Counted from the first letter of the stretch, positions 1 to 9,067 are shown. The stretch is DNA of 44,085 bases from Myxococcales bacterium (GCA_012959665.1 DUCT01000020.1:1-44085), one strand, 5' to 3'. The notes: generated by a model not told the origin, from the letters alone. Program-made: numbers and translations.

Positions 1-165
1 GGGCATGGGGCGCGAAGCTATCCGACCCGGCCTGTCTGGGCGAGCGTAGACACCTCGGACCCGGCGTCACGACACCCATATCCTTCGCTCTGACCGGGGT
101 GGGCAGATTCTGGGGGATGGAACTGTCTACTCGCCTGGAGCACCGGCGCTCGCCGAGGCGCTGAA

Positions 166-1206
166 TCAGTGGGCTGGGCGCGCCGCCAGGAATTGTTGGT
201 AGGCGAAAAGCCCGGGGCCGCCCCCGGTATGAAGGAAAATTACCGGGCGCTCGTTGTCTAGACGCCCCTGGCGGATGGCATGGAAGAGCCAGGCCATGGC
301 CTTCCCCGTATAGACCGGATCGAGCAGGATCCCCTCGAGTCGAGCGAGGGATTCGACGGCCTCTTGCATCGCCTGGGTGGGCACCCCATAGCCTGCTCCG
401 AGAAACCCTCCCTCGATGCATAGGCGGTCCTCGGCCGGTGGCTCAAGCCCAAAGAGCGATGCCGTGGCACCGCACAGAGTTCGCAGTTCGGCGGAGCTTG
501 GTCGATCCTCGGGGGCGGATACGTTGACACTTCGCAGGGAGATCGGGCTGCCCACCGCCTGCAGGCCGATCAGCAACCCGGTCTGGGTGCCGAGGCTCGA
601 AGTGGCGTGGACAAGGCTGCTGGGGGCGGTACTCCAATCTGCGATCTGCGTCATCAACTCTGCCGCGCAGCCCACATAGCCCAGGGCACCCGTGGCACTG
701 GATCCGCCGATGGGGACGACGGAGAGTCGCCGGCCGTTGCTTTGGGCTGCTTCGAGAAGGAGGTTCAGCCGTTGGCCAGCCGCGGCCACATCGTTCTCAA
801 GATAAATTTTTGCTCCGAGAAGTTCATCGAGGAGTCGATTCCCCGAGACTTCCCAGGCGGGTTCCCGGTAGTCGACATCGGTGACGAGGATGAGATCGCA
901 AGTCAATCCCAAGGCCGCCGCCGCTGCTGCGGTTTGCCGCGCATGGTTGGATTGGACTGCCCCAAAGGTGACCACGCCGTCGACGCCCTCGGCACGAGCT
1001 GCTCCCATCAGGTATTCGAGCTTGCGCGCCTTGTTTCCACCCATGGCCAATCCCGTGCAGTCGTCTCGTTTGATCCAGAGGGGTGGTCCGCCCAGGGCTT
1101 CGGTGAGGCGGGGCAGGAATTGAAGGGGCGTGGGGAGGTGGGCGAGCCTCTCCCGGGGAAACTCGTCCAGACGGGCGACGAGGGTATCGGTGTCGTGAAC
1201 AGGCAC
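166..1206 (-). CDS. D-cysteine desulfhydrase / ACC deaminase family PLP enzyme
   Basis: Fold-type II PLP-dependent enzyme of 346 residues. The motif GGNKARKLE near residues 57-64 carries the probable Schiff-base lysine (K59). SNHARQTAAAAA near residue 87 and the C-terminal HTGGGPGLFAY are hallmarks of the D-cysteine desulfhydrase / 1-aminocyclopropane-1-carboxylate deaminase group. Expected reaction is alpha,beta-elimination of D-cysteine (or a related D-amino acid) to pyruvate, ammonia and sulfide, in the cytoplasm. Start is GTG, preceded by TAGGG about 7 nt upstream. It is divergent from riboflavin synthase with about 120 nt between them. Family assignment is firm; the real substrate cannot be told from sequence. 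Confidence 0.85.
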   Translation of the reverse strand: MPVHDTDTLVARLDEFPRERLAHLPTPLQFLPRLTEALGGPPLWIKRDDCTGLAMGGNKARKLEYLMGAARAEGVDGVVTFGAVQSNHARQTAAAAAALGLTCDLILVTDVDYREPAWEVSGNRLLDELLGAKIYLENDVAAAGQRLNLLLEAAQSNGRRLSVVPIGGSSATGALGYVGCAAELMTQIADWSTAPSSLVHATSSLGTQTGLLIGLQAVGSPISLRSVNVSAPEDRPSSAELRTLCGATASLFGLEPPAEDRLCIEGGFLGAGYGVPTQAMQEAVESLARLEGILLDPVYTGKAMAWLFHAIRQGRLDNERPVIFLHTGGGPGLFAYQQFLAARPAH

Positions 1207-1327
1207 CGATCGACCCTAGCCGACATCCTGTGTGCTTGCGCAGAGGCGGGCGGGCAGCGACATTCAGAGTTCAAATCCGTGTCCGGAGAGGCCGCTCCGG
1301 GCTGTCTTTGGGCGGAGAAAGGGCCAA

Positions 1328-1942
1328 ATGTTTACCGGGATCGTTCAAGGCACATACGGGGTGACTTCGGTTCACCGCGAGCTCGATCTTTTGACCTATG
1401 CCGTTGATCTCGACGCCGAGCGGGTGGACGGCCTCGAAATCGGTGCGAGCGTTTCCATCGACGGTGTTTGTCAGACAGTGGTTTCCATTGAAGGGCACCG
1501 GGTGTCCTTTGACGCAATTCGAGAGACCCTGGACCGGACCACCCTGGGTGCGTTGCAGGCGGGCGACCAAGTCGCGGTGGAGCGCAGCGCGCGTGTGGGC
1601 GACGAGGTGGGGGGGCACGATGTTTCGGGTCACGTCATCGGCCAAGGCGAAGTCGTACTCGCCCGCAAAGAGGGGCACGTTTGCGTGCTGGGAATAGGGG
1701 TTCCGCCTTCGTGGATGAAGTACGTCCTCAATAAGGGGTTCATTGCCGTCGATGGCTCGAGTCTCACAGTCTGCGATGCGACGGCTGACGGGTCCTTCGC
1801 TGTGCATTTGATTCCGGAGACCTTGCGCCTCACCCGGCTCGGACAAAAGCGACTGGGCGACCGGTTGAACATCGAACTCGATCCGCGCACGGTGGCCATT
1901 GTGGACACCGTGGAACGCGTGATGGAGGAGCGGGAGAGCTAG
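1328..1942 (+). CDS. ribE: Riboflavin synthase, alpha-type
   Basis: Converts two 6,7-dimethyl-8-ribityllumazine molecules into riboflavin, the last step of the pathway. The 204 residues show the two lumazine-binding barrels: N-terminal MFTGIVQG, then S41 and C48 in GASVSIDGVCQTV and H102 in GGHDVSGHV. The second half has KGFIAVDGSSLTV and HLIPETLRLTRLG. The order matches the Escherichia coli enzyme closely. The start was moved from the longer ORF (1232) to ATG 1328 because MFTGIV is the conserved N-terminus and GGAGAAAGG lies just upstream. Unusual for ribE, the motif reads GVCQTV rather than GVCLTV. It stands alone, with no other rib genes nearby and no visible FMN riboswitch. Confidence 0.93.
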   Translation: MFTGIVQGTYGVTSVHRELDLLTYAVDLDAERVDGLEIGASVSIDGVCQTVVSIEGHRVSFDAIRETLDRTTLGALQAGDQVAVERSARVGDEVGGHDVSGHVIGQGEVVLARKEGHVCVLGIGVPPSWMKYVLNKGFIAVDGSSLTVCDATADGSFAVHLIPETLRLTRLGQKRLGDRLNIELDPRTVAIVDTVERVMEERES

Positions 1943-1977
1943 GGCTCCCTTGTGACGCCCTCACTTCGCGTTGGGGG

Positions 1978-2775
1978 CTAACGGCCTTTGAATTCCGGAG
2001 CCCTTTTCTCGAAAAATGCACGGGGGCCCTCGACGGCATCCTCGGACGCCATGACCTTCAGGCCGTGTCGCTGTTCGATCACGAATGCGTCTTCTTCGGC
2101 GAGAGTTTCGGTCTCGCGTAGAGTGGCGAGAATGCCGCGCACGGCCAGGGGACCGTTGGTCGCAATTCGCTCGGCAATTTCGTGCGCTCGACTCAGGGCC
2201 GTGCCATCCGGGACCACGTGGTTGATCAGCCCGAGTTCGAGGGCGCGCCCGGCCGGAAGATCCTCGCCTGCCAGAAGCATTTCGGCGGCGACTGCATAGC
2301 CGATCTGGCGGCGCAGACGCACAGCGGATCCCGCCATGGGAAAGAGTCCTCGCTGAACTTCGGTGATGCCGAAAACCGCGCTCTCGCCCGCTACGCGAAT
2401 GTCCGTGCCCTGAAGAATTTCGGTTCCGCCGGCCCGAGCAAAGCCCTCCGCAGCCAAGATCACGGGCTTGCCGGGTCGATTGGTCTTGAGCCAAGCACCA
2501 TATATCAGCGCTGGTTCCTTCATGACCCGCTCCATGAATTCGTTTTCGGGTTGACCGGTGCGGAGTTTTGGAATTTCGGTCAGGTCCATTCCCGCGCAGA
2601 AGGTGTTCCCTTTGCCGGTCAAGATGGCAACTCGAAGTTCATCGTTCTGGTCGAGTTCCCGCCAGGCGTCGTAGAGTAGGCACATCACCTCGGAGTTGAC
2701 GGCATTTCTTTTTTCGGGTCGGTTCAGGGTGACGACCAGCGTGTGGTTCTTTTTTTCCACGAGTACGGCGGGCAT
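1978..2775 (-). CDS. Enoyl-CoA hydratase/isomerase (crotonase) family protein
   Basis: Crotonase-fold acyl-CoA enzyme, 265 residues, the usual length. The oxyanion-hole segments CAGMDL (60-65) and GFARAGG (111-117) are present. Both hydratase glutamates are conserved in position: E119 in AGGTEI and E139 in GITEVQRGLFP. Hydration of a trans-2-enoyl-CoA is therefore plausible. The stretch PMAGSAVRL replaces the common GGTQRL, so the substrate pocket may differ. ATG start with GAGGAG six bases upstream. It runs convergent to ribE with a 35 nt gap and lies downstream of phaR on the same strand, which fits acyl-CoA or PHA metabolism. Confidence 0.9.
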   Translation of the reverse strand: MPAVLVEKKNHTLVVTLNRPEKRNAVNSEVMCLLYDAWRELDQNDELRVAILTGKGNTFCAGMDLTEIPKLRTGQPENEFMERVMKEPALIYGAWLKTNRPGKPVILAAEGFARAGGTEILQGTDIRVAGESAVFGITEVQRGLFPMAGSAVRLRRQIGYAVAAEMLLAGEDLPAGRALELGLINHVVPDGTALSRAHEIAERIATNGPLAVRGILATLRETETLAEEDAFVIEQRHGLKVMASEDAVEGPRAFFEKRAPEFKGR

Positions 2776-2914
2776 GGCGGGCTCCTCTGGACGGGGGCCA
2801 GCCCCGGGAAGTAAAGGATCCTAACGCGCTCGGGCGACGCGGCCCCTCAAGTCACTTTTTACCTCAAGGTGCGCCGGCGGTCGTTCGCCGTGCCAGAGGA
2901 GTTTTGCGCGAGGA

Positions 2915-3547
2915 CTAGTTCGATTCGGGCGGTTCGCCGACGGAAGCCGCCCCACTTTCCGTCGAGTCACGCTGGGCAAATGCTTCCTCAAGAGCTTCCA
3001 CGGCACCGGCCATCCGTTCAAGATTCTGGTTGAGTGACTCGACGTCCGACCGGCGGGGCAGGTCGAGAAGGCGAAAGACCCGCTCGACCGATCTTTGCAC
3101 CATATCGTCGAGTTCCGGCGGGGAGTGGAAGAAACCCTGGCGGCTACGATCGGGATTGTTAGCGGGGTCGTCTTTGCTTCCGGAATTGGAGTCGGATTTC
3201 CCCTCGGAATCGTCCACGCCCACCATGCGGCGAACGCGCTCCTGAAAATCGCCGATGCCGTCGCTCGCATCGTCGACACCCTTGCGGAGGGCATCGTAGA
3301 GAGCGTCGCCCCCTCTTCCGAGAATCTGGGAAAGCAGGCTGTCCGGAGGCTGGGTATGCGACCGCTCGCTGTCCACGAGGATCTGGGACAAGGCCACAGA
3401 GGTGATGTCCTCGCCCGTCTGCTTGTCGACGACGCGTACCTCTTCGCCGGCATCGAGGAGTTCGGCGATGCCCTTGAGCGTGATGTAGCGACTGGTCTGA
3501 GTGTTGTAGAGCTTCCGGTTCGCGTAGCGCTTAATCAGGATCGCCAT
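2915..3547 (-). CDS. phaR: PhaR/PhbF-type polyhydroxyalkanoate synthesis regulator
   Basis: The N-terminal 60 residues (IKRYANRKLYNTQTSRYITLKGIAELL...VVDKQTGEDIT) are the PHA accumulation regulator DNA-binding domain. Members bind DNA and PHA granules and repress phasin genes when polymer is absent. The downstream half is hydrophilic, with a probable helical segment near residues 150-195, and unlike the classical C-terminal domain. Its presence suggests the cell makes polyhydroxyalkanoate, although no phaC or phasin lies in the window. ATG start. The next downstream gene on this strand is the crotonase, 139 nt away. Confidence 0.85.
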   Translation of the reverse strand: MAILIKRYANRKLYNTQTSRYITLKGIAELLDAGEEVRVVDKQTGEDITSVALSQILVDSERSHTQPPDSLLSQILGRGGDALYDALRKGVDDASDGIGDFQERVRRMVGVDDSEGKSDSNSGSKDDPANNPDRSRQGFFHSPPELDDMVQRSVERVFRLLDLPRRSDVESLNQNLERMAGAVEALEEAFAQRDSTESGAASVGEPPESN

Positions 3548-3695
3548 GAACGACTCACTCGACCTTTGAGGTTTGCCAGGTCGTAGGGATTTGCCTGCGC
3601 ACCGGGCACCCTAGCACAAGGGGCACTCGGCAGGCTTCCGCGCGGAAATCGGAGGGGGGTCCCAACGCCATTCGCGTGCACTTCGGGGACCTCCA

Positions 3696-4187
3696 CTACG
3701 AGTTGAAGGCATCCATGACCGGTGTTTGGGGCCTTCGCACCGGGCGTTTCCGATGGGGTGTACTGTGGGGCATGTGTCGCTCGGCGGGCGGACTGAATTC
3801 CCACAGTATCTCGCGCATCCCGAGAAAGGCATGCAGGACCGTGCGGGCGTTGGAGTCTTTCTGCGCTCTCAGCGCCCATCGGCCGATCTCGGTTTCCAGG
3901 GCTTTGAGCACTTCGGGCAGCCCGGGGGAGGAACGGTCGGGCTCCGGGCCGCGCAGAGTTCCCGCCCAGCGCTCGATGGCCCCCGCCAAATTGGCAATGG
4001 GTGAATTGGGCTGGGCGTGGCGAACCACGGGTTCGTTGGCCAGCAGAATCGACAACGCATCCATCAGCGCCCGGGTCGCCATGAGGGCTTCGGCGGCCGA
4101 ATTGCGTGCGTGCTGGAGGCTACGCGCGAGGGCCTGCTCGATGGTGTCCGGGGGCGGAGGACTGCGCAGTCCACGATCTATCTGCAT
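3696..4187 (-). CDS. Hypothetical protein, 163 residues
   Basis: Not recognised. The product looks soluble and mostly helical in residues 15-125 (alanine/leucine rich, for example TIEQALARSLQHARNSAAEAL). A basic, proline-rich tail (PHRKRPVRRPQTP) follows, with no signal peptide or membrane segment. Coding is supported by position in an otherwise gene-tight region and by its place upstream of phaR on the same strand. It is divergent from the zinc-ribbon gene at 4318, with about 130 nt between starts. It could be a lineage-specific helper of PHA metabolism, but nothing in the sequence proves that. Confidence 0.55.
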   Translation of the reverse strand: MQIDRGLRSPPPPDTIEQALARSLQHARNSAAEALMATRALMDALSILLANEPVVRHAQPNSPIANLAGAIERWAGTLRGPEPDRSSPGLPEVLKALETEIGRWALRAQKDSNARTVLHAFLGMREILWEFSPPAERHMPHSTPHRKRPVRRPQTPVMDAFNS

Positions 4188-4317
4188 GGGCGTACGGTAC
4201 TCGGTCTAGGGCGCGTGCGCAGGCCGAGGGAAAATCGTGCCCCGCCGCACCGCGCGGATCCCAAGGGCCGGGCTAGGATAGGGCGACTCGCGTGGAGCGA
4301 GAGTCGGGGAACATTTT

Positions 4318-5469
4318 TTGATCATTACTTGCCGGAACTGCGAGGCCCAATTCGAATTCGACGAGTTGCGCGTACCCGAAGAGGGCGTTCAGGTCAGGTG
4401 CTCAAGCTGTCAGGCTGTCTTCTTTGTTGCTTCGGAATCTCAGTCGCCCGAGGCGTTTGATTTGGCCGAAGCGGGGCCCGAGTCGGGGGGGGAGGAGAGA
4501 GGCGACCGCGGTGATCCGGCTCCCGGGGATTCGTCGGATGCCTCCGGTTCCATCGAAGATTTGGCTTTCGACGCTTCCCCGCTCACGGAATCCGAGGAGG
4601 CCGCGCCAGCTTTGGAATTCGACGATTCCGACGAGATCCTAGAGGCTACGCCTCTGGCTGAGGACGATTTTTCGGACCTCGGCGCCTCGCCGGACGCGAC
4701 CGAGGAAGACCCTGATCGGCTCGGCGAAGTGGGGCGGGCTTCGCTGGAGCACGAGGCCGAGAACTCGGCTCCAGAGATTGCGGACGAAGTTTCAGAGAGG
4801 GCTGGCCCCCGGGACCCACGCGATGAGTCGCCCGGGGCCGTGCCCGAGTCCAAGGTCGCGATTGGTGCCGTCGCGCTCGCGTCTGTGCCGGCGGGAAGCC
4901 ACCGGGGCGACGCGGCGGTGGAACCCCGTTCACCCGGATTTCGCAAGCGGTTTCGCGCCATGGGGCGAGGGTTGGGGTGGGGGCTGACCGCGGTTCTGGT
5001 CGTTCTCGCCCTGCTGAGCGTGGTCCAAGAGACCACCGATTCGGTGCGGACGACGGATCAGACCATCGAGGTCGGTCGCCTGCTCGCCGAGGGCCTGAAG
5101 GGGGAGTGGGTGGACACCATGGCGGGTCGGACGCTTTTGGCCGTTACCGGCGAGTTGCACAACCCCACGGGTTCGGCGGAGATTCTCGGGGCCATCCTGG
5201 AGGTCTCGCTGGTGGGCCCGGACGGGCGCCGGTTGGTCTGGCCCTCGGCGCCGATGGGGGTTCGACTCACGGAGAGCGAGATTCGCGAGTTGCCGCTGGC
5301 TGGGTTGAAGAGCGCCCAGGGCCGGGCGGCGCGGGCCCTCGCATTAACCGTACTCCCGCCGGGGCAGTCGGTGGCGATCCAAGCCATCATCCCGCGCCCG
5401 CCGGATGACGCCGTGCACTTCGCGTTGGATCTGGGTCCGGCCGTGGGCCGATCGCTGGAGAACGAGTAA
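4318..5469 (+). CDS. MJ0042-type zinc-ribbon / DUF3426-like membrane protein
   Basis: The N-terminus (ITCRNCEAQFEFDELRVPEEGVQVRCSSCQAVFFV) is an MJ0042-family zinc ribbon with two CxxC pairs. A long acidic, low-complexity stretch (about 40-190) follows. Then comes a basic patch (GFRKRFRAMGRG), one membrane helix near residues 218-238 (GWGLTAVLVVLALLSVV) and a C-terminal domain resembling DUF3426/FxLYD-like beta domains (LLAVTGELHNPTG...). Predicted topology is cytoplasmic ribbon, single span, extracytoplasmic C-terminus. TTG start, with GGGGA about 7 nt upstream, puts the ribbon at the very N-terminus. Family function is unknown. It converges on tatA with a 20 nt gap. Confidence 0.75.
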   Translation: MIITCRNCEAQFEFDELRVPEEGVQVRCSSCQAVFFVASESQSPEAFDLAEAGPESGGEERGDRGDPAPGDSSDASGSIEDLAFDASPLTESEEAAPALEFDDSDEILEATPLAEDDFSDLGASPDATEEDPDRLGEVGRASLEHEAENSAPEIADEVSERAGPRDPRDESPGAVPESKVAIGAVALASVPAGSHRGDAAVEPRSPGFRKRFRAMGRGLGWGLTAVLVVLALLSVVQETTDSVRTTDQTIEVGRLLAEGLKGEWVDTMAGRTLLAVTGELHNPTGSAEILGAILEVSLVGPDGRRLVWPSAPMGVRLTESEIRELPLAGLKSAQGRAARALALTVLPPGQSVAIQAIIPRPPDDAVHFALDLGPAVGRSLENE

Positions 5470-5488
5470 GATTCTGGGCCCTGAGCGC

Positions 5489-5701
5489 TCAGCCCCCTCC
5501 AGGGCCGTTCTCACTGCTCTTCCTCGTCACTTCCTCTTTGTCTGGGGTTACGTCGATCTCATCTTCTCCCGAAACTCCGGCTTTGAAGTTCTTGATCGCC
5601 TTGCCAACCCCCGCGCCAATCTCCGGAAGCCTGCGGGCTCCAAAGAGGACGACGACGATCACGAGGATGATTGAGAGTTCTGTGGCGCCGAGTCCAAACA
5701 T
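5489..5701 (-). CDS. tatA: Twin-arginine translocase subunit TatA/TatE
   Basis: Small single-span Tat component: N-terminal membrane helix ([14 protein letters not shown]), hinge [10 protein letters not shown], then an amphipathic helix ([13 protein letters not shown]) and an acidic tail. With TatC it forms the pore for folded, RR-signal proteins; no tatC or tatB lies nearby. The ORF track starts four residues earlier (5713), but GGAG with a 6 nt spacer precedes ATG 5701 and family members begin MFGLG, so 5701 is preferred (70 residues). Confidence 0.92.
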   Translation of the reverse strand: MFGLGATELSIILVIVVVLFGARRLPEIGAGVGKAIKNFKAGVSGEDEIDVTPDKEEVTRKSSENGPGGG

Positions 5702-5847
5702 CGCGCACTCCATCGCGGTTGAGATTCTGACCGCTTCAGGACCCGAAAGTGCCGCTGGCTTCCTCCCGGGTCAAGCCGTAGGATGCCCCCGATTCGAGTT
5801 GATAGCCATCTCCCTGTTTCCCTGGGGATCTTTTTAAGGAGTCCGGA

Positions 5848-7191
5848 GTGGCAATCTTCAAGGCCTACGACATCCGAGGAGTCGTTCCCGGAGAGCTGGA
5901 CGCTGAGATCGCCTACGGGGTCGGGCGGGCCACGGCTCATTTCATTGGTGCCGAGCGGCTTGTCGTGGGGCGGGATGCCCGGGTCCACTCGCCTGAACTC
6001 TGCCAGGCTCTGATTCGCGGCATTACCGACGAGGGCGTTTCAGTCATTGACCTGGGCTTGGCGGCAACGCCCATGGTCTACTTTGCTGTGGCAGACCTGG
6101 CCGCCGGGGGCGGCGTGATGGTGACGGCATCCCACAATCCTGCGGAGTACAACGGCTTTAAAATCTGTCGTGAGAAGGCCATTCCCATCGGTGAGGCGAC
6201 GGGGCTTAAGGAAATTGAGGCGCGGGTGGCCGAGCGTGTGACGGCTGCGTCCGCGGCCCGTCTCGGCACCGTTGAACAGCGAGATGTACGAGTCGGCTAC
6301 GCGAGCCAGGCTCTTTCGGTGGGCGCGGGGCGTCCATCGGCGCGGGTTGCCATCGATTGCGGCAACGGGATGGCGAGCGTTGGCCTAGAGCCGGTGCTCG
6401 ATCGCTTGTCCCTAACCGTGGAACGCCTGTACTTCGAACCGGATGGGACATTTCCCAACCACGAGGCGGATCCGCTCAAACTCGAGAACCTGTCCGAGGT
6501 CTCAGACGCTGTGCGCCGGGTGGGGGCCGACTTTGGCGTGGCGTTCGACGGCGATGCCGATCGAGCGGTTTTCGTCGATGAAGGGGGGCGTCCCATCGCC
6601 TCGGATTTGATGACCGCCGTCATGGCGCGTCACCAACTCGCTCGAAAGCCCGGCGGTCTCGTGCTCTACGATCTGCGGTCGAGTCGAGCCGTAGCCGAGG
6701 AGGTCGAAGCGGCGGGGGGCCGGGCCGAGATGTGTCGCGTCGGCCATTCCTTCGTGAAGGCTCATATGCGCGAGTCCGGAGCGGTCTTCGCCGGGGAACT
6801 CTCAGGCCATATCTATTTTCGGTTTCCCAATGACCTGATTGCTGATGATGCGATCGCGGCTTTTGTCGCGCTTCTGGATGTTCTTGATGTCGAGCGACGT
6901 CCTCTTTCGGAGATCATCGCTCCCCTACGCCGATACCATGCCAGCGGCGAGATCAACCGTCGGGTTCGGGATACGGGAATCGTGCTGGAGACGATAGAAC
7001 AGGAGCATTTGGGGGCTCCATCGGTGTCGAAACTCGATGGCCTTCGGGTGGGCTATTCGGACTGGTGGTTCAACCTGCGACCTTCGAATACCGAACCCGT
7101 GCTGCGGCTGAACCTAGAGGCCGATAGCGAGGCGAAGATGGTTCTGGAGAGAGACCGGATTCTCGCGCGGGTCGAGGAACTCGGCTCCTGA
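5848..7191 (+). CDS. manB: Phosphomannomutase / phosphoglucomutase
   Basis: Alpha-D-phosphohexomutase of 447 residues that interconverts hexose-1- and hexose-6-phosphates, supplying sugar nucleotides for polysaccharides or glycogen. The catalytic phosphoserine loop TASHNPAEYNG is near residue 95, the metal loop DGDADR near 234, a sugar-binding GELSGH loop near 315 and the phosphate-binding RPSNTEP near 411. GTG start with AAGGAG upstream. It converges on the DsbA-like gene. The AlgC/ManB group is often bifunctional; which sugar is preferred cannot be decided here. Confidence 0.9.
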   Translation: MAIFKAYDIRGVVPGELDAEIAYGVGRATAHFIGAERLVVGRDARVHSPELCQALIRGITDEGVSVIDLGLAATPMVYFAVADLAAGGGVMVTASHNPAEYNGFKICREKAIPIGEATGLKEIEARVAERVTAASAARLGTVEQRDVRVGYASQALSVGAGRPSARVAIDCGNGMASVGLEPVLDRLSLTVERLYFEPDGTFPNHEADPLKLENLSEVSDAVRRVGADFGVAFDGDADRAVFVDEGGRPIASDLMTAVMARHQLARKPGGLVLYDLRSSRAVAEEVEAAGGRAEMCRVGHSFVKAHMRESGAVFAGELSGHIYFRFPNDLIADDAIAAFVALLDVLDVERRPLSEIIAPLRRYHASGEINRRVRDTGIVLETIEQEHLGAPSVSKLDGLRVGYSDWWFNLRPSNTEPVLRLNLEADSEAKMVLERDRILARVEELGS

Positions 7192-7218
7192 GAACAGAGG
7201 ACATCCAGGCCTCGGGGC

Positions 7219-8292
7219 TCACCCCTGGGGTCTGGCGATTTCCTCCTGGATGAGTTCGTCAAAGGCCTCGATGGGTTGGGCGCCGCTCAAGAATATGCCG
7301 TTGACGAAGAAAGCGGGCGTTCCCGAAGCCCCGAGTTGTGCGGCATCCTTGAGGTCTGTGGCGACCAGCGCCTCGGTTTCCGGGGCGCTCATGCAGGTCT
7401 CAAACTTTTCCATATCCAGGGCCAAGGTCGTCGCGTAGCCGGAGAGCTGCTCGCGCCCAAGGGCTCTCTGGTTGGCGAAGAGAAGGTCGTGGTATTCCCA
7501 GAAGCGGTCTTGATTTCCCGCGCAGATCGAGCCGTAAGCAGCGATTCGCGCGTTGTCGTGAAAGCTCAAGGGAAGGTGACGAAAAACGATTCGGACCTGC
7601 TCGGGATACCGGGCGGCGATTTCCTTCATTGTCGGAACGACTTTTGAGCAATAGGGGCATTGGAAATCGCTGAACTCGACAATGGTTACCTGCGCGGTTT
7701 CGGGTCCGAGGGCGTAACCGAGGGGCGCAACGGTCTTCCTCTCCCTGGGAAGCGAAACCACTACGGTTGCTTCGTCTCGGAGTCCTTCGCGAATGCTCGT
7801 CTCCCTGATCTGACCGAGGTATTCACGAATCGGAACCACCAGAGTCTCGAGGGTGGTTCCTGGGGCAAAGCGATTTTGATTCTCTGTATAGAATGTCTGG
7901 ACTTCAGCGTCCGTGACTTCGGGAAGTTCCGTGATTCTCGCGGTCATCCATTCCGTCTCACTCAGCTGGGCGGTCGCGGCTTCTCGCGCAATCAACCTTT
8001 CGTCGATGATTTCGTTGATGGTTTGGCGTCGAGCTTCGTACAGCGCGGCATCACCCTTGCCACCGGGAAATTTTTCGGCGAAGAGGCTGTCTTTGATTCG
8101 CCGGTCGACGTCCTCTAGGGCGATGGGATCGCCGTTGACCAGAGCGATGGGAGGCTGGTCGGAAACGGAGTCATCGTTCGCGTTATCTCCTGCATTTGCG
8201 CAGGCGAGTACCGCGACGAGGCCGAAGAGCACGGTCACTAACCCGGCGACTTGTCGAAGACGGGTGGTGTACTTTCTAATGGATCGCTTCAC
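7219..8292 (-). CDS. SurA-N-like / DsbA-family thioredoxin lipoprotein
   Basis: Probable lipoprotein of 357 residues. A basic, hydrophobic leader ends in a lipobox (VLAC, Cys31). Residues about 48-140 resemble the SurA/parvulin N-terminal helical chaperone region (VNGDPIALEDVDRRIKD, then QTINEIIDERLIAREA). Residues about 195-355 are a DsbA/DsbG-like thioredoxin domain (VTIVEFSDFQCPYCSK) with active site CPYC at 212-215 and a cis-proline loop SGTPAFFVNG. Expected role is extracytoplasmic thiol oxidation or isomerisation, possibly with binding of unfolded clients. The SurA-like plus thioredoxin arrangement occurs in deltaproteobacterial lineages. The domain-family call is firm; the exact function is inferred. 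Confidence 0.83.
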   Translation of the reverse strand: MKRSIRKYTTRLRQVAGLVTVLFGLVAVLACANAGDNANDDSVSDQPPIALVNGDPIALEDVDRRIKDSLFAEKFPGGKGDAALYEARRQTINEIIDERLIAREAATAQLSETEWMTARITELPEVTDAEVQTFYTENQNRFAPGTTLETLVVPIREYLGQIRETSIREGLRDEATVVVSLPRERKTVAPLGYALGPETAQVTIVEFSDFQCPYCSKVVPTMKEIAARYPEQVRIVFRHLPLSFHDNARIAAYGSICAGNQDRFWEYHDLLFANQRALGREQLSGYATTLALDMEKFETCMSAPETEALVATDLKDAAQLGASGTPAFFVNGIFLSGAQPIEAFDELIQEEIARPQG

Positions 8293-8356
8293 GCTGGTTC
8301 CTCCGGGGTTTTTTGCACTCTACCCCAATCGGCTTTGGGGGGTACTCGCTTGAGGC

Positions 8357-8989
8357 TCAGCCTCGCAGAATCCTCAGAAATCTGGCGAGTACTGGGGGCG
8401 CACTCTCGCGCCCGATAGCTTTCTCGGCTTGTCCCTGTCCCTGTCGGTGGCGAATAGCCTCGTTCGCCCGGGTGGATGAGGCCTCGCCCTGACTGTTGGC
8501 TGAGGGGATCGGCGTGAGAGAGAACTCGAGATGGAGGATTCGGAGGGGATCGATTTCCCGGATGGCCGCAGTCGCGTCGAGCAGGCAGCTGAATTCTTCT
8601 TCGGCTTGGGCGAGGAACTGACGAATGAGTACCGAAGGCTCCCCTGTTCCTGTTTGGGCGAGTTCCGCGAGGAGTTGGCGGCTCATCTTTGGACTGCGCC
8701 GAGAACCCAGAAGCGGCCAGTTCGATTGAACGGTGGCGATTCCTCGGGCGAGACAGCGTTCGGCTTCGGGGCTCGGGCTTTCCTGGTCGGCATCGTCGAT
8801 GAATATCGCCAGGGGGTAGGGCGGTGCGCTCTCCACAGGAATTCGGACCCGGGCGGTCACTCTTTCGCCCCGCGCGGTGAATTCCAGTCGCTGGCCAAGC
8901 GAGAGCGGGCCGGGGGTGAGCGAGACCGAGAGAGCTCCTTGGCTTTGGGGTTGAGCCGGGTGGGTAAGGCTGAGTCTCCGGGTGGGCAT
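8357..8989 (-). CDS. Degenerate, truncated alpha/beta-hydrolase-like protein
   Basis: The 210-residue product follows the dienelactone-hydrolase/peptidase pattern: RVRIPVESAPPYPLAIFIDDADQE where PLVVFLHGAG is usual, then RGIATVQSNWPLLGSRRSPK where the family has xxPLHGERxSPK. ILHLEFSLTPI sits where the nucleophile elbow GxSxG should be. The HG motif and elbow glycines are missing, and the chain ends where the C-terminal half with Asp and His would follow. The tail is low complexity (HRQGQGQAEKA). It is probably a catalytically dead relative or a decaying gene. No ribosome-binding site is obvious. It sits between the sigma factor and the DsbA-like gene on one strand. Confidence 0.55.
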   Translation of the reverse strand: MPTRRLSLTHPAQPQSQGALSVSLTPGPLSLGQRLEFTARGERVTARVRIPVESAPPYPLAIFIDDADQESPSPEAERCLARGIATVQSNWPLLGSRRSPKMSRQLLAELAQTGTGEPSVLIRQFLAQAEEEFSCLLDATAAIREIDPLRILHLEFSLTPIPSANSQGEASSTRANEAIRHRQGQGQAEKAIGRESAPPVLARFLRILRG

Positions 8990-9067
8990 CGGGCCAAACG
9001 GTAGCAGCCCCGGCCTATAGGCTATTCGCCCGCCGGTTACCGGGAGAATCCGTATGTTCTGGGGTCC

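Noticed and set aside
607-1407. 266-residue plus-strand ORF antisense to the D-cysteine desulfhydrase gene
   Set aside because: No recognisable domain; composition typical of a shadow frame in GC-rich DNA.
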